Under the pieces are notes generated by a model. It searched no databases. It was not told the origin of the DNA and worked only from the letters and a program-made list of their open reading frames with translations. 64,000 nucleotides of DNA, from positions 124,001 to 188,000 of the forward strand of contig CAKMXJ010000023.1 in NCBI GenBank assembly GCA_928724745.1, given 5' to 3'. The stretch comes from Anthracocystis setariae. Lineage: Eukaryota > Basidiomycota > Ustilaginomycetes > Ustilaginales > Ustilaginaceae. This document shows positions 9,069 through 18,098 of the stretch, piece by piece. How positions within the stretch are numbered: the stretch's first letter is position 1; each line of letters opens with the position of its first letter. Made by a program: the position numbers and the translations under genes.

Positions 9069-11117
9069 ATGGCGGCGAGAAAGCTGCAAACCGAGATCGA
9101 CAAGACCTTGAAAAAGGTGGCCGAAGGTGTCGAAATCTTTGAAGACATGTACGAGCTTCTCCAGCGATCGACAAACTCGACGCAGAAAGAGAAGATGGAA
9201 TCGGATCTCAAAACACAGATCAAGAAGCTTCAACGGTTGAGAGACCAGATCAAAACCTGGCTGCAAAGCAACGACATCAAGGACAAGAAACCGTTGCTCG
9301 ACAACCGTAAACTCATCGAGACCCAGATGGAAAAGTTCAAGGCAATCGAAAAGGAGATGAAGACAAAGGCGTTCTCCAAAGAAGGTCTCATAGCCGCCGC
9401 CAAGATGAATCCCAAGGATCGCGAGAAGGCGGACATCTCCGAATGGCTCTCCAACCAAGTCGATGAGCTCTCACGACAAGTAGAAGCTGCCGAAGCCGAG
9501 ATCGAAACCATCTCCGGCTCAGGCAAAAAGAAGAAGGGCTCGGCAAAGGACGAACGCGCATCCCATCTCGAAAATGCCAACGACCGAAGAAATTGGCACA
9601 TCTCCCGTCTCGAGATCTTGCTGCGCATGTTGGAAAACGGCAACCTCGACACCGATCGTGTCACGGAGATCAAGGAGGATATTTCATACTTTGTCGAGTC
9701 CAATATGGAGGAAGACTTTGAGGAGGACGAAGGTATCTACGACGATCTCAACTTGGACGATGGCGAAGAGGCTTTCGGTCTCAAGGAGACAGACGACATC
9801 CACAGCAATGTAGACTCGACAGCAGGTATGGACGACCTCAGCTTTGTCAAAGACACACCAACAAAGCAGCGCCGAGACAGTCTGGCGGAAAGCGTCACCA
9901 AGAAGGAAGAGCCGGCTACATCGCCAGTGCCGGCACCACCAGCACTACCGGCAGTCTCGCCTGCTGCACCTCCATCAGCCACCAAGAAGACAACCAAGAA
10001 GGCTTCGCAAGAGCCTGTAGCTGTGCCAAAGGACAAAGCAGTGCCAACCGCCAATTTTGCACAGGCCAAGGCTCCAGCGACATCTCAGTCCGCCGTGCTG
10101 TCCCCGCCAAAGGCCCCCAGCGCTGCACCATTGCCACCAATCCGATATGCCGCTGCCGCAGCTGCAGCGGTAGCAGCAAGCGCTGCTGCAAACGCTGCCG
10201 ACAATACTTCAGCTTCGCCTTCGACCACAACAGCATCCATTGCCAACGACTCGACAGCCGACGCCAACATGCCAACTTCTGCACCAACAGCCGCGGCACC
10301 AACACCTCTACAGCAAGCGCCAGCTACGCCAGCAAAGTCGAACGTGGATGCACTCAGGAACGAGGCAAACGACAAGGCAAGGTCTGCATCGCCGGCACCA
10401 CCTGGTCTCACCAAAGTGGACACGAGCAGCACCAACAATGCAGCCGCAACAGGTGCCTCTGCTGCTGATGCATCTGCAACTGCGACGTCTGGATTCCAAC
10501 CGGCACAGCTCGCCGCGTCGTCTGCAGCTGCCTCCGTTGTTCAACCGGCTGGTGGTGGAGCAGGCACTGCAGCTCAGCAAGCTGCGGCTCAGAAGGAAGC
10601 AGGCACCGAAGCACGCCTCCCTGCCTCGCTTACCGACCTTGTGTCTTCGTTCGAGTCGGCCAAGCAAAAATCGCTACGCCGTGATGCCAACTTGGGCCTT
10701 GTGCACAAGTCGCTCGAGTCTTCGTTCATGAACGTGCCCGAGCCGCTCGACTCGGACAAGCCCAAGTACTATGTGCCCAAGAACCCATTCCCAACGCCAA
10801 GCTACTACCCGCAAACACCGGCGAGCGTGTTTGACAACGCTGCGCTCTACAGCAAGTTTGATGTCGATACACTTTTCTACATCTTCTACTACCAGCAGGG
10901 CACATACCACCAGTATTTGGCCGCGAGGGAGTTGAAGAAGCAGAGCTGGCGATTCCACAAGCAGTACTTGACCTGGTTCCAGAGGCATTCTGAGCCGCAG
11001 GCGATCACCGACGAATACGAGCAAGGGGTCTACGTCTACTTTGATTGGGAAGGCAGCTGGTGCCAACGCAAGAAGAGCGATTTCAGGTTCGAGTACAGGT
11101 GGTTGGAAGACAACTAG
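9069..11117 (+). CDS. NOT3: CCR4-NOT complex subunit NOT3/NOT5
   Basis: 682 aa. Scaffold subunit of the CCR4-NOT deadenylase complex, linking mRNA decay and translation. The start is placed at 9069, the MAARKLQTEI methionine, because family members begin there; an upstream in-frame Met at 9033 adds twelve unrelated residues. The Not3 N-terminal coiled coil spans about 1-230 (LKKVAEGVEIFED, KKLQRLRDQIKTWL, acidic EEDFEEDEGIYDDL). A low-complexity Ala/Pro/Ser/Thr linker runs about 270-530. The C-terminal NOT box spans about 545-682, with DVDTLFYIFYYQQGTYHQYLA and a Trp-rich end. It is intronless. Fungi may have one or two members (Not3p, Not5p in yeast); I cannot tell which this corresponds to. 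Confidence 0.93.
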   Translation: MAARKLQTEIDKTLKKVAEGVEIFEDMYELLQRSTNSTQKEKMESDLKTQIKKLQRLRDQIKTWLQSNDIKDKKPLLDNRKLIETQMEKFKAIEKEMKTKAFSKEGLIAAAKMNPKDREKADISEWLSNQVDELSRQVEAAEAEIETISGSGKKKKGSAKDERASHLENANDRRNWHISRLEILLRMLENGNLDTDRVTEIKEDISYFVESNMEEDFEEDEGIYDDLNLDDGEEAFGLKETDDIHSNVDSTAGMDDLSFVKDTPTKQRRDSLAESVTKKEEPATSPVPAPPALPAVSPAAPPSATKKTTKKASQEPVAVPKDKAVPTANFAQAKAPATSQSAVLSPPKAPSAAPLPPIRYAAAAAAAVAASAAANAADNTSASPSTTTASIANDSTADANMPTSAPTAAAPTPLQQAPATPAKSNVDALRNEANDKARSASPAPPGLTKVDTSSTNNAAATGASAADASATATSGFQPAQLAASSAAASVVQPAGGGAGTAAQQAAAQKEAGTEARLPASLTDLVSSFESAKQKSLRRDANLGLVHKSLESSFMNVPEPLDSDKPKYYVPKNPFPTPSYYPQTPASVFDNAALYSKFDVDTLFYIFYYQQGTYHQYLAARELKKQSWRFHKQYLTWFQRHSEPQAITDEYEQGVYVYFDWEGSWCQRKKSDFRFEYRWLEDN

Positions 11118-11521
11118 TGGGTCGGAATCATTTAGGTGTCAAGTTTTCGAAATGGCCGGAAGAATAGCGAAAAGATTTATCCAATGATTGCCCAGGCTCG
11201 TTTAAGATTTGATGTCTACTGAGCTGAGGACGGGATGTTGACATGATGTGTGACGTGGATTGACTAGGGGAGGGCATTCAGACTGGTGGCAACACGGTTG
11301 GCGCGGATGATCACCCGTGCTGGCGGATCTGCAACCCTAGACCGAATCACGGTGAGGTTGGTCACATCACCTCATTTGCTCAGCACAGATTGATAAAATG
11401 CAGGTCTGCAGAAGTTTTGTCAAAGATGATCAGACTTTCTTTGGAAGGCACGAGAGAACTGCATGGAGCGGCAGATTCAGAAACATGTATGAGACGTTAA
11501 CGAAGAACGAGGTGTGCAGCC
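11118..11521. other. Intergenic, convergent 3' ends
   Basis: 404 bp between the 3' ends of NOT3/5 and the secreted orphan. I see no gene and no notable repeat. Confidence 0.5.
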
Positions 11522-12577
11522 TCAGCGATGACCAACCCTGCGAAGACCTCTGAAGAGGCTCGTCAAGGGACCATCATTAACGTGCTCGACGAACACTCGC
11601 AAGCGTTCGTTACTGGTAGCTTCTGGGTTGGCGAGCTTGACTCTGAACTCACGCCCGGTGGCATCGGTGAACCTGAACTTTCCGTTGGACTGCAGAAAAT
11701 CGATGATCGCTTGTCTATTCCCTGACAGATGTACGTTTTGAGCGGGCTTGCTGATCTGGCGAAGTCGACTTTCCTGCAGACTCATTACGGGATGGATGGG
11801 TTCACCGTGCAGAACTGACGCCAACGCTGCACCGAATCGTCTTTCATCTGCATTGTATCGCGCAAGCGTGTTTGTGACCAACTCACGTTCTGCGCTTGTT
11901 GGCATGTGGATCAGCAGATTCCTGCCAGCTTGGGCCCGTGTGATTTCCCCCTGCGATCCCACCAACCAGAATTGGTGCGGTCTTTGATGGAAGGCATTGT
12001 ACATGTGAACTTCGGAGTCGTATCCTGGTCGCAGAACCGGATAGCCATAGACGTATGGTGAAGAGTGCAGCAGTTCGGGTACCTCGGATAGACCCAATTT
12101 CCACCCTCGAAATTGCTTCAACGGCTTGTGCAGTCGACTATCCGCCTGCAGCACTCGCATAGCCTCTTTGTTTTGCTGGGGAGGAAGATTTTGCTGGCTC
12201 ACCTCAAGTGTGCTTGGATCGTAGGAGATCTTGGTGATACGCCTTGCATTTGGGCCCAAGACGCCAACGCCATGATAGATTCGAAGCGCGCGTTCCACCG
12301 TGTCGACTTCCACTGGACTGTGGTACAGCGGAAAGCCTTCGTACATGGGAACATGCATGTCCGGATGGTAGCCAGGGTGGATCTGAGCCTCATTGGGTCG
12401 TCGGCGGATTCGTAGAGCATTGAGATCTGACAAAGACTGCATGATCCGGTCCTCTCCAGCGGTGCCAGAAGAACTCGCACCTGCGGTACCGCCAGCAGCC
12501 ATACAGCCTCCTGTGAATACCAAGGAGGCCGCCACGGCTCCAGCGACTGCGACGCCAAATGTACGGGGCAGTCTCAT
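11522..12577 (-). CDS. secreted orphan protein, 351 aa
   Basis: I do not recognise this protein. Residues 1 to about 28 form a signal peptide (MRLPRTFGVAVAGAVAAS, then a Cys-Met-Ala end). A Gly/Ser/Ala linker follows, then a mainly hydrophilic body rich in His, Arg and Tyr, with YHPDMHVPMYEGFPLYHS at about 69-86. There are no cysteines after the signal peptide, so it is structurally unlike the neighbouring family. No transmembrane segment is seen after the leader. A TATA-like CTATAAGTATAG lies about 105 bp upstream (near 12680-12692). Secretion and location next to the transposon and effector array make it an effector candidate by inference. It could instead be a secreted housekeeping protein. 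Confidence 0.7.
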   Translation of the reverse strand: MRLPRTFGVAVAGAVAASLVFTGGCMAAGGTAGASSSGTAGEDRIMQSLSDLNALRIRRRPNEAQIHPGYHPDMHVPMYEGFPLYHSPVEVDTVERALRIYHGVGVLGPNARRITKISYDPSTLEVSQQNLPPQQNKEAMRVLQADSRLHKPLKQFRGWKLGLSEVPELLHSSPYVYGYPVLRPGYDSEVHMYNAFHQRPHQFWLVGSQGEITRAQAGRNLLIHMPTSAERELVTNTLARYNADERRFGAALASVLHGEPIHPVMSLQESRLRQISKPAQNVHLSGNRQAIIDFLQSNGKFRFTDATGREFRVKLANPEATSNERLRVFVEHVNDGPLTSLFRGLRRVGHR

Positions 12578-13374
12578 TTTTACCGCTTTACTGAGTCTAG
12601 ACTAGCAAGCCAAAACAAAAGTGGAGCGAGGTACTTGTGATGGAGGATTGGTGCTGGGTATGCTACAAGTCCGAATTTGCTCTCTATACTTATAGCTTTC
12701 ATCGCCTTGGCATCCACCAATGACGGCGGAGTGGCTTCCGTGGAGCCAATAAGCCACTCATCAAGGCTCCTCTTCAGGAAGTGGGGGTATGAAACGCAAG
12801 AAGAATGAGATCGGGCAAAACTCGCCATTGAAACTGTGTCTGGATTTGTTCATCTATACCTTCATATCTTCGTTGGTGGGCTACGTACTGAGTACCACAG
12901 CGGCCTTTTATCGTTAGCATTGTTTCCCTTTGCCTGTCTCGCTATGAACCGACTCTCTTCATGCACAGTGGCTTGGATCCACTCACGCCGCACAACCAAT
13001 GGTTGCTGATATTTCCAATTCGAGCGATAGAGCGAAAGCGTGTACGCTAGCAGATCTCACCTCAACAATCCGTCTATTTGATCAAGCCTTTCCTGTTCGG
13101 TTTGCCTTCATATGTACAGCGACAGCTCGCTCTCTAAACGTCCACTCTGCACCCCCCATCTATCTGGAAATCCCCCTAAATCCGCACCCGACCAGCTTTA
13201 GGACGAGTCACGACTTTCCATGACTTGACAAAGTCGTTGGGATCCAGCCAGCCTCCTCCAACACATTGAGAGGATGCTGCACCTGCAGCATGGACAGCAG
13301 CTCGGTGTCTGTCCAGTCAGAGCTGGAATCATCCGGGTCTCTTGAGCAAGATGCAGCCTTGTTGGGGAGTGTGT
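12578..13374. other. Intergenic left of the first pseudogene
   Basis: About 800 bp containing the promoter of the 351-aa secreted protein on the left. I find no gene, no family remnant before 13375 and no GCATGCGG element. Confidence 0.5.
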
Positions 13375-13656
13375 CTAAAAATCCAAATAACTGTCGGTAT
13401 TTCTGCACGCACACCACTCGGCAAAACTGCCGAGGTTGATCCCATTGCCCATACGGAAGAAGTCATTGCAGTAATGACTGATCTCGTTAAAGAGGATGGC
13501 TCGACTCTCCCTTGTAGCGTCACAGCAGTCTCTTGTCACTAGGATTACCTTATCGCCAATGCCATCGAGGTTCGTTGTGCAGCAGGCGGAAGGAGCAGCA
13601 AATGTGCCCGATCAGAAGAGCGCCAGCGAGGCCGTGAGCAGAATCTAAAGGCGCAT
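13375..13656 (-). pseudogene. broken copy of the cysteine-rich family (pseudogene 1)
   Basis: Full-length family remnant of 94 codons from ATG at 13656 to a terminal stop at 13375-13377. Two in-frame stops lie in the signal-peptide region: TAG at codon 4 and TGA at codon 15. The mature part stays open in one frame and keeps the family blocks: the first cysteine, NLDGIGD, VTRDCC, a central cysteine and GNGINLGSF. The final CC pair is damaged, reading Glu-Trp-Cys. There are no frameshifts. About 228 bp upstream begins a DNA transposon that separates it from the nearest GCATGCGG element (17175). Loss of function is clear from the stops; whether the insertion came before or after them cannot be told. 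Confidence 0.85.
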
Positions 13657-13884
13657 GGGTGAAAGCGGAATGTTGATGCCTGGACAACGTGGAAGGATAG
13701 TCAAAGAAACGTGCACTAGGATCTTGCTCCTCTAGTCAAATATCCGCATAGTGCGGTGGTGGTATTATTCGAAGGAAGAGGTAAGGCTCAACCTCCAGCC
13801 GCTAAGCTCCGGGGAGGCTTGGAAGCTGCACTTCCGTAAAGCAGAAAAAATAAGGCTGTTGGCAGGTAGAAATTCGGCTCTACT

Positions 13885-13898
13885 AGGGAGGTTTCGGT
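13885..13898 (+). repeat. Left terminal inverted repeat
   Basis: AGGGAGGTTTCGGT, identical to the reverse complement of 17125-17138 and preceded by ACT. Confidence 0.85.
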
Positions 13899-14255
13899 AC
13901 GCCTTTGTATGGGTGGATTTGACCTCGCTTATGCACAATTTCAAATCCCGTGCATGATTGTGAGCTAACCGAGTTACCCTAGAGCGTCGTATGGGACGTT
14001 AGCTCTTACCAAGATGCCCCAGACGACGCCTCGAGGGTGATTAAGGGTCTATGTGTCGGATCCAAGCAATGAAGGCTGTTTTTGTTCAATGAGAGTCCAA
14101 AAAGTGTGTGTTTCGTTGCCATCGGCCTGAGTACGGATATGGTGTGAGTACTACCACCATATCTTCTGCATCATTCAATCACCGTAACCTTCTTTAGAGC
14201 TTCTCCGCAGCTTCCCGAGCCCGAGCGGAGCAAATACGCAAGCTTCTGCACGATC

Positions 14256-15419
14256 ATGCAAGTCGATTACACCATCTCAACGCGTCGAAGACGTCGTATG
14301 CGCATTCTAGCTGTCCTTGCGGCCTCTTCTCGAGCCTCGGCGACGGACCTGGCAGCTCAAGACTACCATCGTATCATCTCTCAACTCGATGATGTACACT
14401 TCAGGTCCATGTTTGGCTACACAATCGGGGAATTTCAAGTGATACATCATGCATTGAGATTGCCTGAGCCTGTGCGAACTAGATCGAAGGACGTGATTGA
14501 TAGCAAGACGGCGATGCTCATGCTGCTTGCCTGGTTGAGAGGAAGTCGTCTGCGGTCTCTTGAGGGTCAATTTGGGTGGTCTCACAGCCGTACAAGTCGC
14601 ATTGTGCATCATATGAGTGAGTTCATTCATCGGAGATGGTGTTACTTGCTCGACATCACCAGCGCGCGCCACCACCTTGCCTCGCCGAGGGCCCTCGATG
14701 CCTACGCCGCTGCGATCGAGCGGAAGACTCGCTTGCCGAACTTCTGGGGCGCTATCGACGGTACAGTTCGGCCAATCGCTATGCCGGATCGCGATCAGCA
14801 GGAGGCATACAACGGTCACAAACGGGTTCATGCTCTGAAATGGCAGTTCATTGCGACACCAGACGGACTCCTGTTTGTATCTCAGCCGTTCGATGGTCGC
14901 AGACATGATGCTCACATGGTAATAGAAACTCGATTGGTTGAATGGGCTACGGAGCATGCTAAAGGAGAGGATGGTGAGCAAAGATATCTATACGGGGACC
15001 AGGCGTACGGAGTGTCGGCGGCGATCATATCGCCGTTCCGTGGTAATCTTGTCTTGAGGAACCAGGAACTGTTCAACCACGTGCTCAGTAAGTATCGAAC
15101 GACCGTAGAGTGGGGGATCGGCATGGTATCGATGCAATGGCCAAGATTTCGTGATAAGCAATATCAGAGGACGGGTCTCACGCCGTGTGGAAGGGACTGG
15201 ATGGTGGCGACGCTCCTGTGGAACGCCAAGACGTGTATGATCGGCAATCAGATTAGCATTGCTATGGGGTGCAATCCTCCTCGCCTGGAGGAGTACTTCT
15301 CATCGCAACGTGTGGTGGTCTCGAGCGTGTCCCCTTCTCCGCATACCAACAGCACAGGCATCAATGAGGAGGAGTTAGCACAAGTCAACGAGGAAGTGAT
15401 GGTGAACGAGGCACTTTGA
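14256..15419 (+). CDS. Harbinger-like DDE transposase (DDE_Tnp_4)
   Basis: 387 aa; catalyses cut-and-paste movement of the surrounding element. An N-terminal helical region (about 40-140) includes a possible helix-turn-helix, GQFGWSHSRTSRIVHHM. The nuclease core follows with the three acidic catalytic positions visible: D168 in WGAIDGT, D248 in YGDQAY and E285 in TVEWGIGM. The frame is uninterrupted, so this copy may still encode active enzyme. The ORF ends 33 bp from the 3' end of the convergent Myb-like gene. Harbinger transposases normally need that second protein for DNA binding or nuclear import. Confidence 0.92.
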   Translation: MQVDYTISTRRRRRMRILAVLAASSRASATDLAAQDYHRIISQLDDVHFRSMFGYTIGEFQVIHHALRLPEPVRTRSKDVIDSKTAMLMLLAWLRGSRLRSLEGQFGWSHSRTSRIVHHMSEFIHRRWCYLLDITSARHHLASPRALDAYAAAIERKTRLPNFWGAIDGTVRPIAMPDRDQQEAYNGHKRVHALKWQFIATPDGLLFVSQPFDGRRHDAHMVIETRLVEWATEHAKGEDGEQRYLYGDQAYGVSAAIISPFRGNLVLRNQELFNHVLSKYRTTVEWGIGMVSMQWPRFRDKQYQRTGLTPCGRDWMVATLLWNAKTCMIGNQISIAMGCNPPRLEEYFSSQRVVVSSVSPSPHTNSTGINEEELAQVNEEVMVNEAL

Positions 15420-15452
15420 TTGCTAGGACAATGTATATACATGAATAGATGA

Positions 15453-16778
15453 TCAATGAAACCCTCCATATCTACCTGTTTGTGACTGCGATGGTGCGCG
15501 GGAGCTACGTCGTCGAGATCCCTCTCGAGTGGGGGTGATATCAGTCGAAGACACCGAGATCGAACGCTGTCCACGTGGAGTGGAAGGATCTTCGGGGATA
15601 GTGTTCATTGCATATGAGTTCGTTCCTGCAGCAGCATTTGATTGTGACAACGGCGGCGGAGGCGGAGGTTGCGATTTGATGTACCCGACGATGTGGTTGA
15701 GACTGTTTTCGATGGAGTCAAGGCGATTGATCTTACTCTCAAGCGCTTCGAAGCGACTACGCATATCCCTCATATCAGCAGACACGGTGTTGAGCAATGA
15801 AGTTCCTATATTGACCATGCTCTGCTTGATTCGAAGTGATTCGTTCCTGAATCGCTTGTCTGACTCCCTCTGAATCTCGTCGTTGTGCAACATGAGAGAG
15901 AGTACCTCGTTCGCAGCGTTCTTGTTCTTCTTCCTGGGCGGCGATATGAACAGTTCGCCAGAGGTGTCGCTCTCCGAGTCTGCGCTGCGTGAAGAAGATC
16001 GAGGCGGACCTGAGGGGCTGGAATCGGCAGCTGATGCTCGTTGATACATCGTTGAGGTCGATCGGGATGCCGGAGTACCATGTGCTGCAGTGCTGATGCC
16101 GACAAGATGTCGCCGGTGAGCCTCGGCGGTGGCTTTGGCACTCTTTCCATAGGAGTTGACCACCTCGGCCTGCAGGACATCGTCAACCATTCGTTCCAGG
16201 TCACTCCGGAGCTCAACAATACCCGAAGACGCTGCCAGTGCTCGATCTTGCTTCTTGCGTGCAATGCTAATGTGTTTCCATTTCTCCTTGATAGCCTGAA
16301 GTGAGCGTGGCGGAGCTTGATCGCGATCAAAGACAGCGTTGACCTCATCAAGCACCGCAAGCCAAGCAGTACCCTTGTCGGCATTGACGCGATACTTGTT
16401 AGGATTGTGATTATGTACAGCCTTGATGAGCACCTCAATATGATCCGCTGTCCAATGGCCTCAAGCGCCGTTTGCCACAGAAGACACAGACACAGACTGA
16501 GACAATGGAACTTGGGTACGTTCTTGAGATTGCGATGCTTGTACATGATCGTGAGATATAGCTCTATACACTTGAGACTCTTGCAAAGGAGAAGACTGGA
16601 AGAGCGGCGGAGGAGGCAGAGAAGTCGTCGGTTGCGAAATGTTTTGATAAAGCTCGTCCATATTGACGATATCAGCCATGCTATCGACGTCAATAGACTC
16701 CATTGCCATCAGCGAGGACTGCAGCGAAGCTGGGAAGCGCGAGAGCGAGGGGTCGGCGGACAGGCGCTGGTTCGGCAT
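15453..16778 (-). pseudogene. Myb/SANT-like protein of the Harbinger element, interrupted by one TGA
   Basis: One reading frame of 442 codons from ATG at 16778 to the stop at 15453, broken by a single TGA at 16461-16463 (codon 106). Immediately after it comes GHWTADHIEVLIKAV, the start of a Myb/SANT-like DNA-binding domain that runs to about WKHISIARKK. A Ser/Pro-rich linker and a coiled-coil stretch with a heptad-like LESKINRLDSIENSL follow. This is the usual partner protein of PIF/Harbinger transposases. The TGA may inactivate it. Alternatively a 60-nt intron 16519-16460 (GTACCC...GAG) would remove it in frame, though the donor is poor and I see no good branch site. The frame extends upstream to 16853 only with a non-ATG codon. 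Confidence 0.7.
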
Positions 16779-17124
16779 GCTCCAATAACGATCAATTGGG
16801 GTCGTACAAGCTGTGTGTGGGGTAAAGTTAAAGTTTATGATTGCAAATCCCAACCGACGGTAACTTAGTTCATGGCCTGTGCCTGATCGCGAAGAGCACT
16901 ACTGACATCAGCTAGATTCACAGATATCGGCAGAATCGGTTTGTAATTAACCCGATACGGTGATCACGGCCGAAAAAATTAACTGGACGCGTCACGTGGA
17001 TTGGAAAATATTTAAACAAAGCTCAGTTCGAAATCCATCCACCCAAACGATCCTCCGAACCACCACCATCTCCGTCGTCTGGGTCAACTATCCGACCCCT
17101 CCGACACTCACCCAGACGACGACG

Positions 17125-17138
17125 ACCGAAACCTCCCT
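17125..17138 (-). repeat. Right terminal inverted repeat
   Basis: Reverse complement of AGGGAGGTTTCGGT, followed on the plus strand by ACT, which matches the triplet before the left repeat. Confidence 0.85.
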
Positions 17139-17174
17139 ACTGTATTTGGACATTTGACATGTGCCATATTGTAC

Positions 17175-17182
17175 GCATGCGG
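17175..17182 (+). promoter_or_regulatory. GCATGCGG element stranded beyond the transposon
   Basis: GCATGCGG then TCTCCACGACC, 36 bp outside the right transposon end in the gap 17139-17483. It lies downstream of copy 6, so it cannot be a promoter site for that minus-strand gene. Removing the transposon would place it about 265 bp upstream of pseudogene 1, within the usual range. Confidence 0.5.
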
Positions 17183-17483
17183 TCTCCACGACCACGTGGT
17201 ACCTTAGAGTAGATCCGTTCCGGTATCGTAGCATACAGTATTCTTGATCGAAAACTTGTCAACGCCTCGATCAGGCTGGCAAGCTTGCTCTCTCTCCCCA
17301 CAAAAGCACCGGTAGCTAGCTTTTCCCGGAAGCTGGTGGAGATCAGGACTTGGGAATGATAGCGTAAATTCCTTAGCACGGACAAATGCAATCCGGTAGA
17401 TCGAGAATCTGATATGCAGAAAACATTTTTCACTTCGGGAAAGGATGGCTCCCACCATGACTCTCGCTGAGAGGTGTTTGGCT

Positions 17484-17777
17484 TTATCTGCGTGGTCTTG
17501 GGTTCGATAGAGCCATTTGTTGGTGGCAGCAGGCTGCAAATAGGTCGACTTCGATGCCAAACCCAAAGCCAAACCGGTCTTGGCAGGCCCTATGGTCAGG
17601 ACTGTAAGCGGTGGTCCAGGTCACTCGAGTGGATTTGCAGCATTGTTCGGTCAAATCGTCCAGGATGGTTGTCACGCCTTCCCAGTTGCGATAACAATAC
17701 GAAGAGCCCACGCCAATAGCATGCGACAAAAGTGCCAGAGATGACACGAGCATGGTGAAGACAAAGATCCACTTCAT
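17484..17777 (-). CDS. small secreted cysteine-rich protein (family copy 6, divergent)
   Basis: 97 aa, secreted, function unknown. The signal peptide is about 1-20 (MKWIFVFTMLVSSLALLSHA). Cysteines C28, CC46-47, C65 and CC83-84 match the plan exactly, yet most of the family sequence has changed: the second block reads LTEQCCKSTRVTWTTAY, and the GNGIN block is replaced by GFGIEVDLFAACC. It ends in a basic PRPRR. It is the most divergent intact copy and shows that the cysteine spacing is under stronger constraint than the rest. A minus-strand TATATAAAG lies about 85 bp upstream (near 17862-17872) and a GCATGCGG element 224 bp upstream. Confidence 0.83.
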   Translation of the reverse strand: MKWIFVFTMLVSSLALLSHAIGVGSSYCYRNWEGVTTILDDLTEQCCKSTRVTWTTAYSPDHRACQDRFGFGFGIEVDLFAACCHQQMALSNPRPRR

Positions 17778-18000
17778 GCTGATTTCAGAGAGAGAGGGAG
17801 AGAAGTGTAGGAGGTTGTGAGGAGGCTGACGTATGCTAAGACGCGGTTTAGTTTACTACGCTTTATATAATCACGACAATGGAGAAATGTCGCGAGCAGC
17901 ATACACGCATGGGAGTCGGCGTACCAAAAGCGTCAAGCAATCGTATGACTCTACGTGACATTTTGATGGTTGAAGGCTATCGTTGACAGAAAAAATTGAT

Positions 18001-18008
18001 GCATGCGG
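18001..18008 (+). promoter_or_regulatory. GCATGCGG element
   Basis: GCATGCGG followed by GGGGAAGG, 224 bp upstream of copy 6 in the 321-bp gap 17778-18098. No GCAAA follows in this copy. Confidence 0.45.
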
Positions 18009-18098
18009 GGGGAAGGTGGAAAGCTGGATGAAAATACACGACTGTTCCAAGCAGTATCGCGACTCTGATCACAGCATCGAGCTTCATCCTTGTAAGCC

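Larger units (their letters stand above)
13885..17138. mobile_element. PIF/Harbinger-type DNA transposon
   Basis: 3,254-bp element bounded by perfect 14-bp terminal inverted repeats, AGGGAGGTTTCGGT at 13885-13898 and its reverse complement at 17125-17138. The inner flanks are imperfectly similar, with TGGGTG about 12 bp inside both ends. ACT occurs directly outside each end (13882-13884 and 17139-17141) and is the likely 3-bp target duplication, the length expected for this superfamily. If the element is instead counted from GGGAGG, the flanking duplication would be TA. It carries two convergent genes, a DDE transposase and a Myb/SANT-like DNA-binding protein, the standard PIF/Harbinger pair. 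It inserted between pseudogene 1 and the GCATGCGG element at 17175. Confidence 0.88.
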
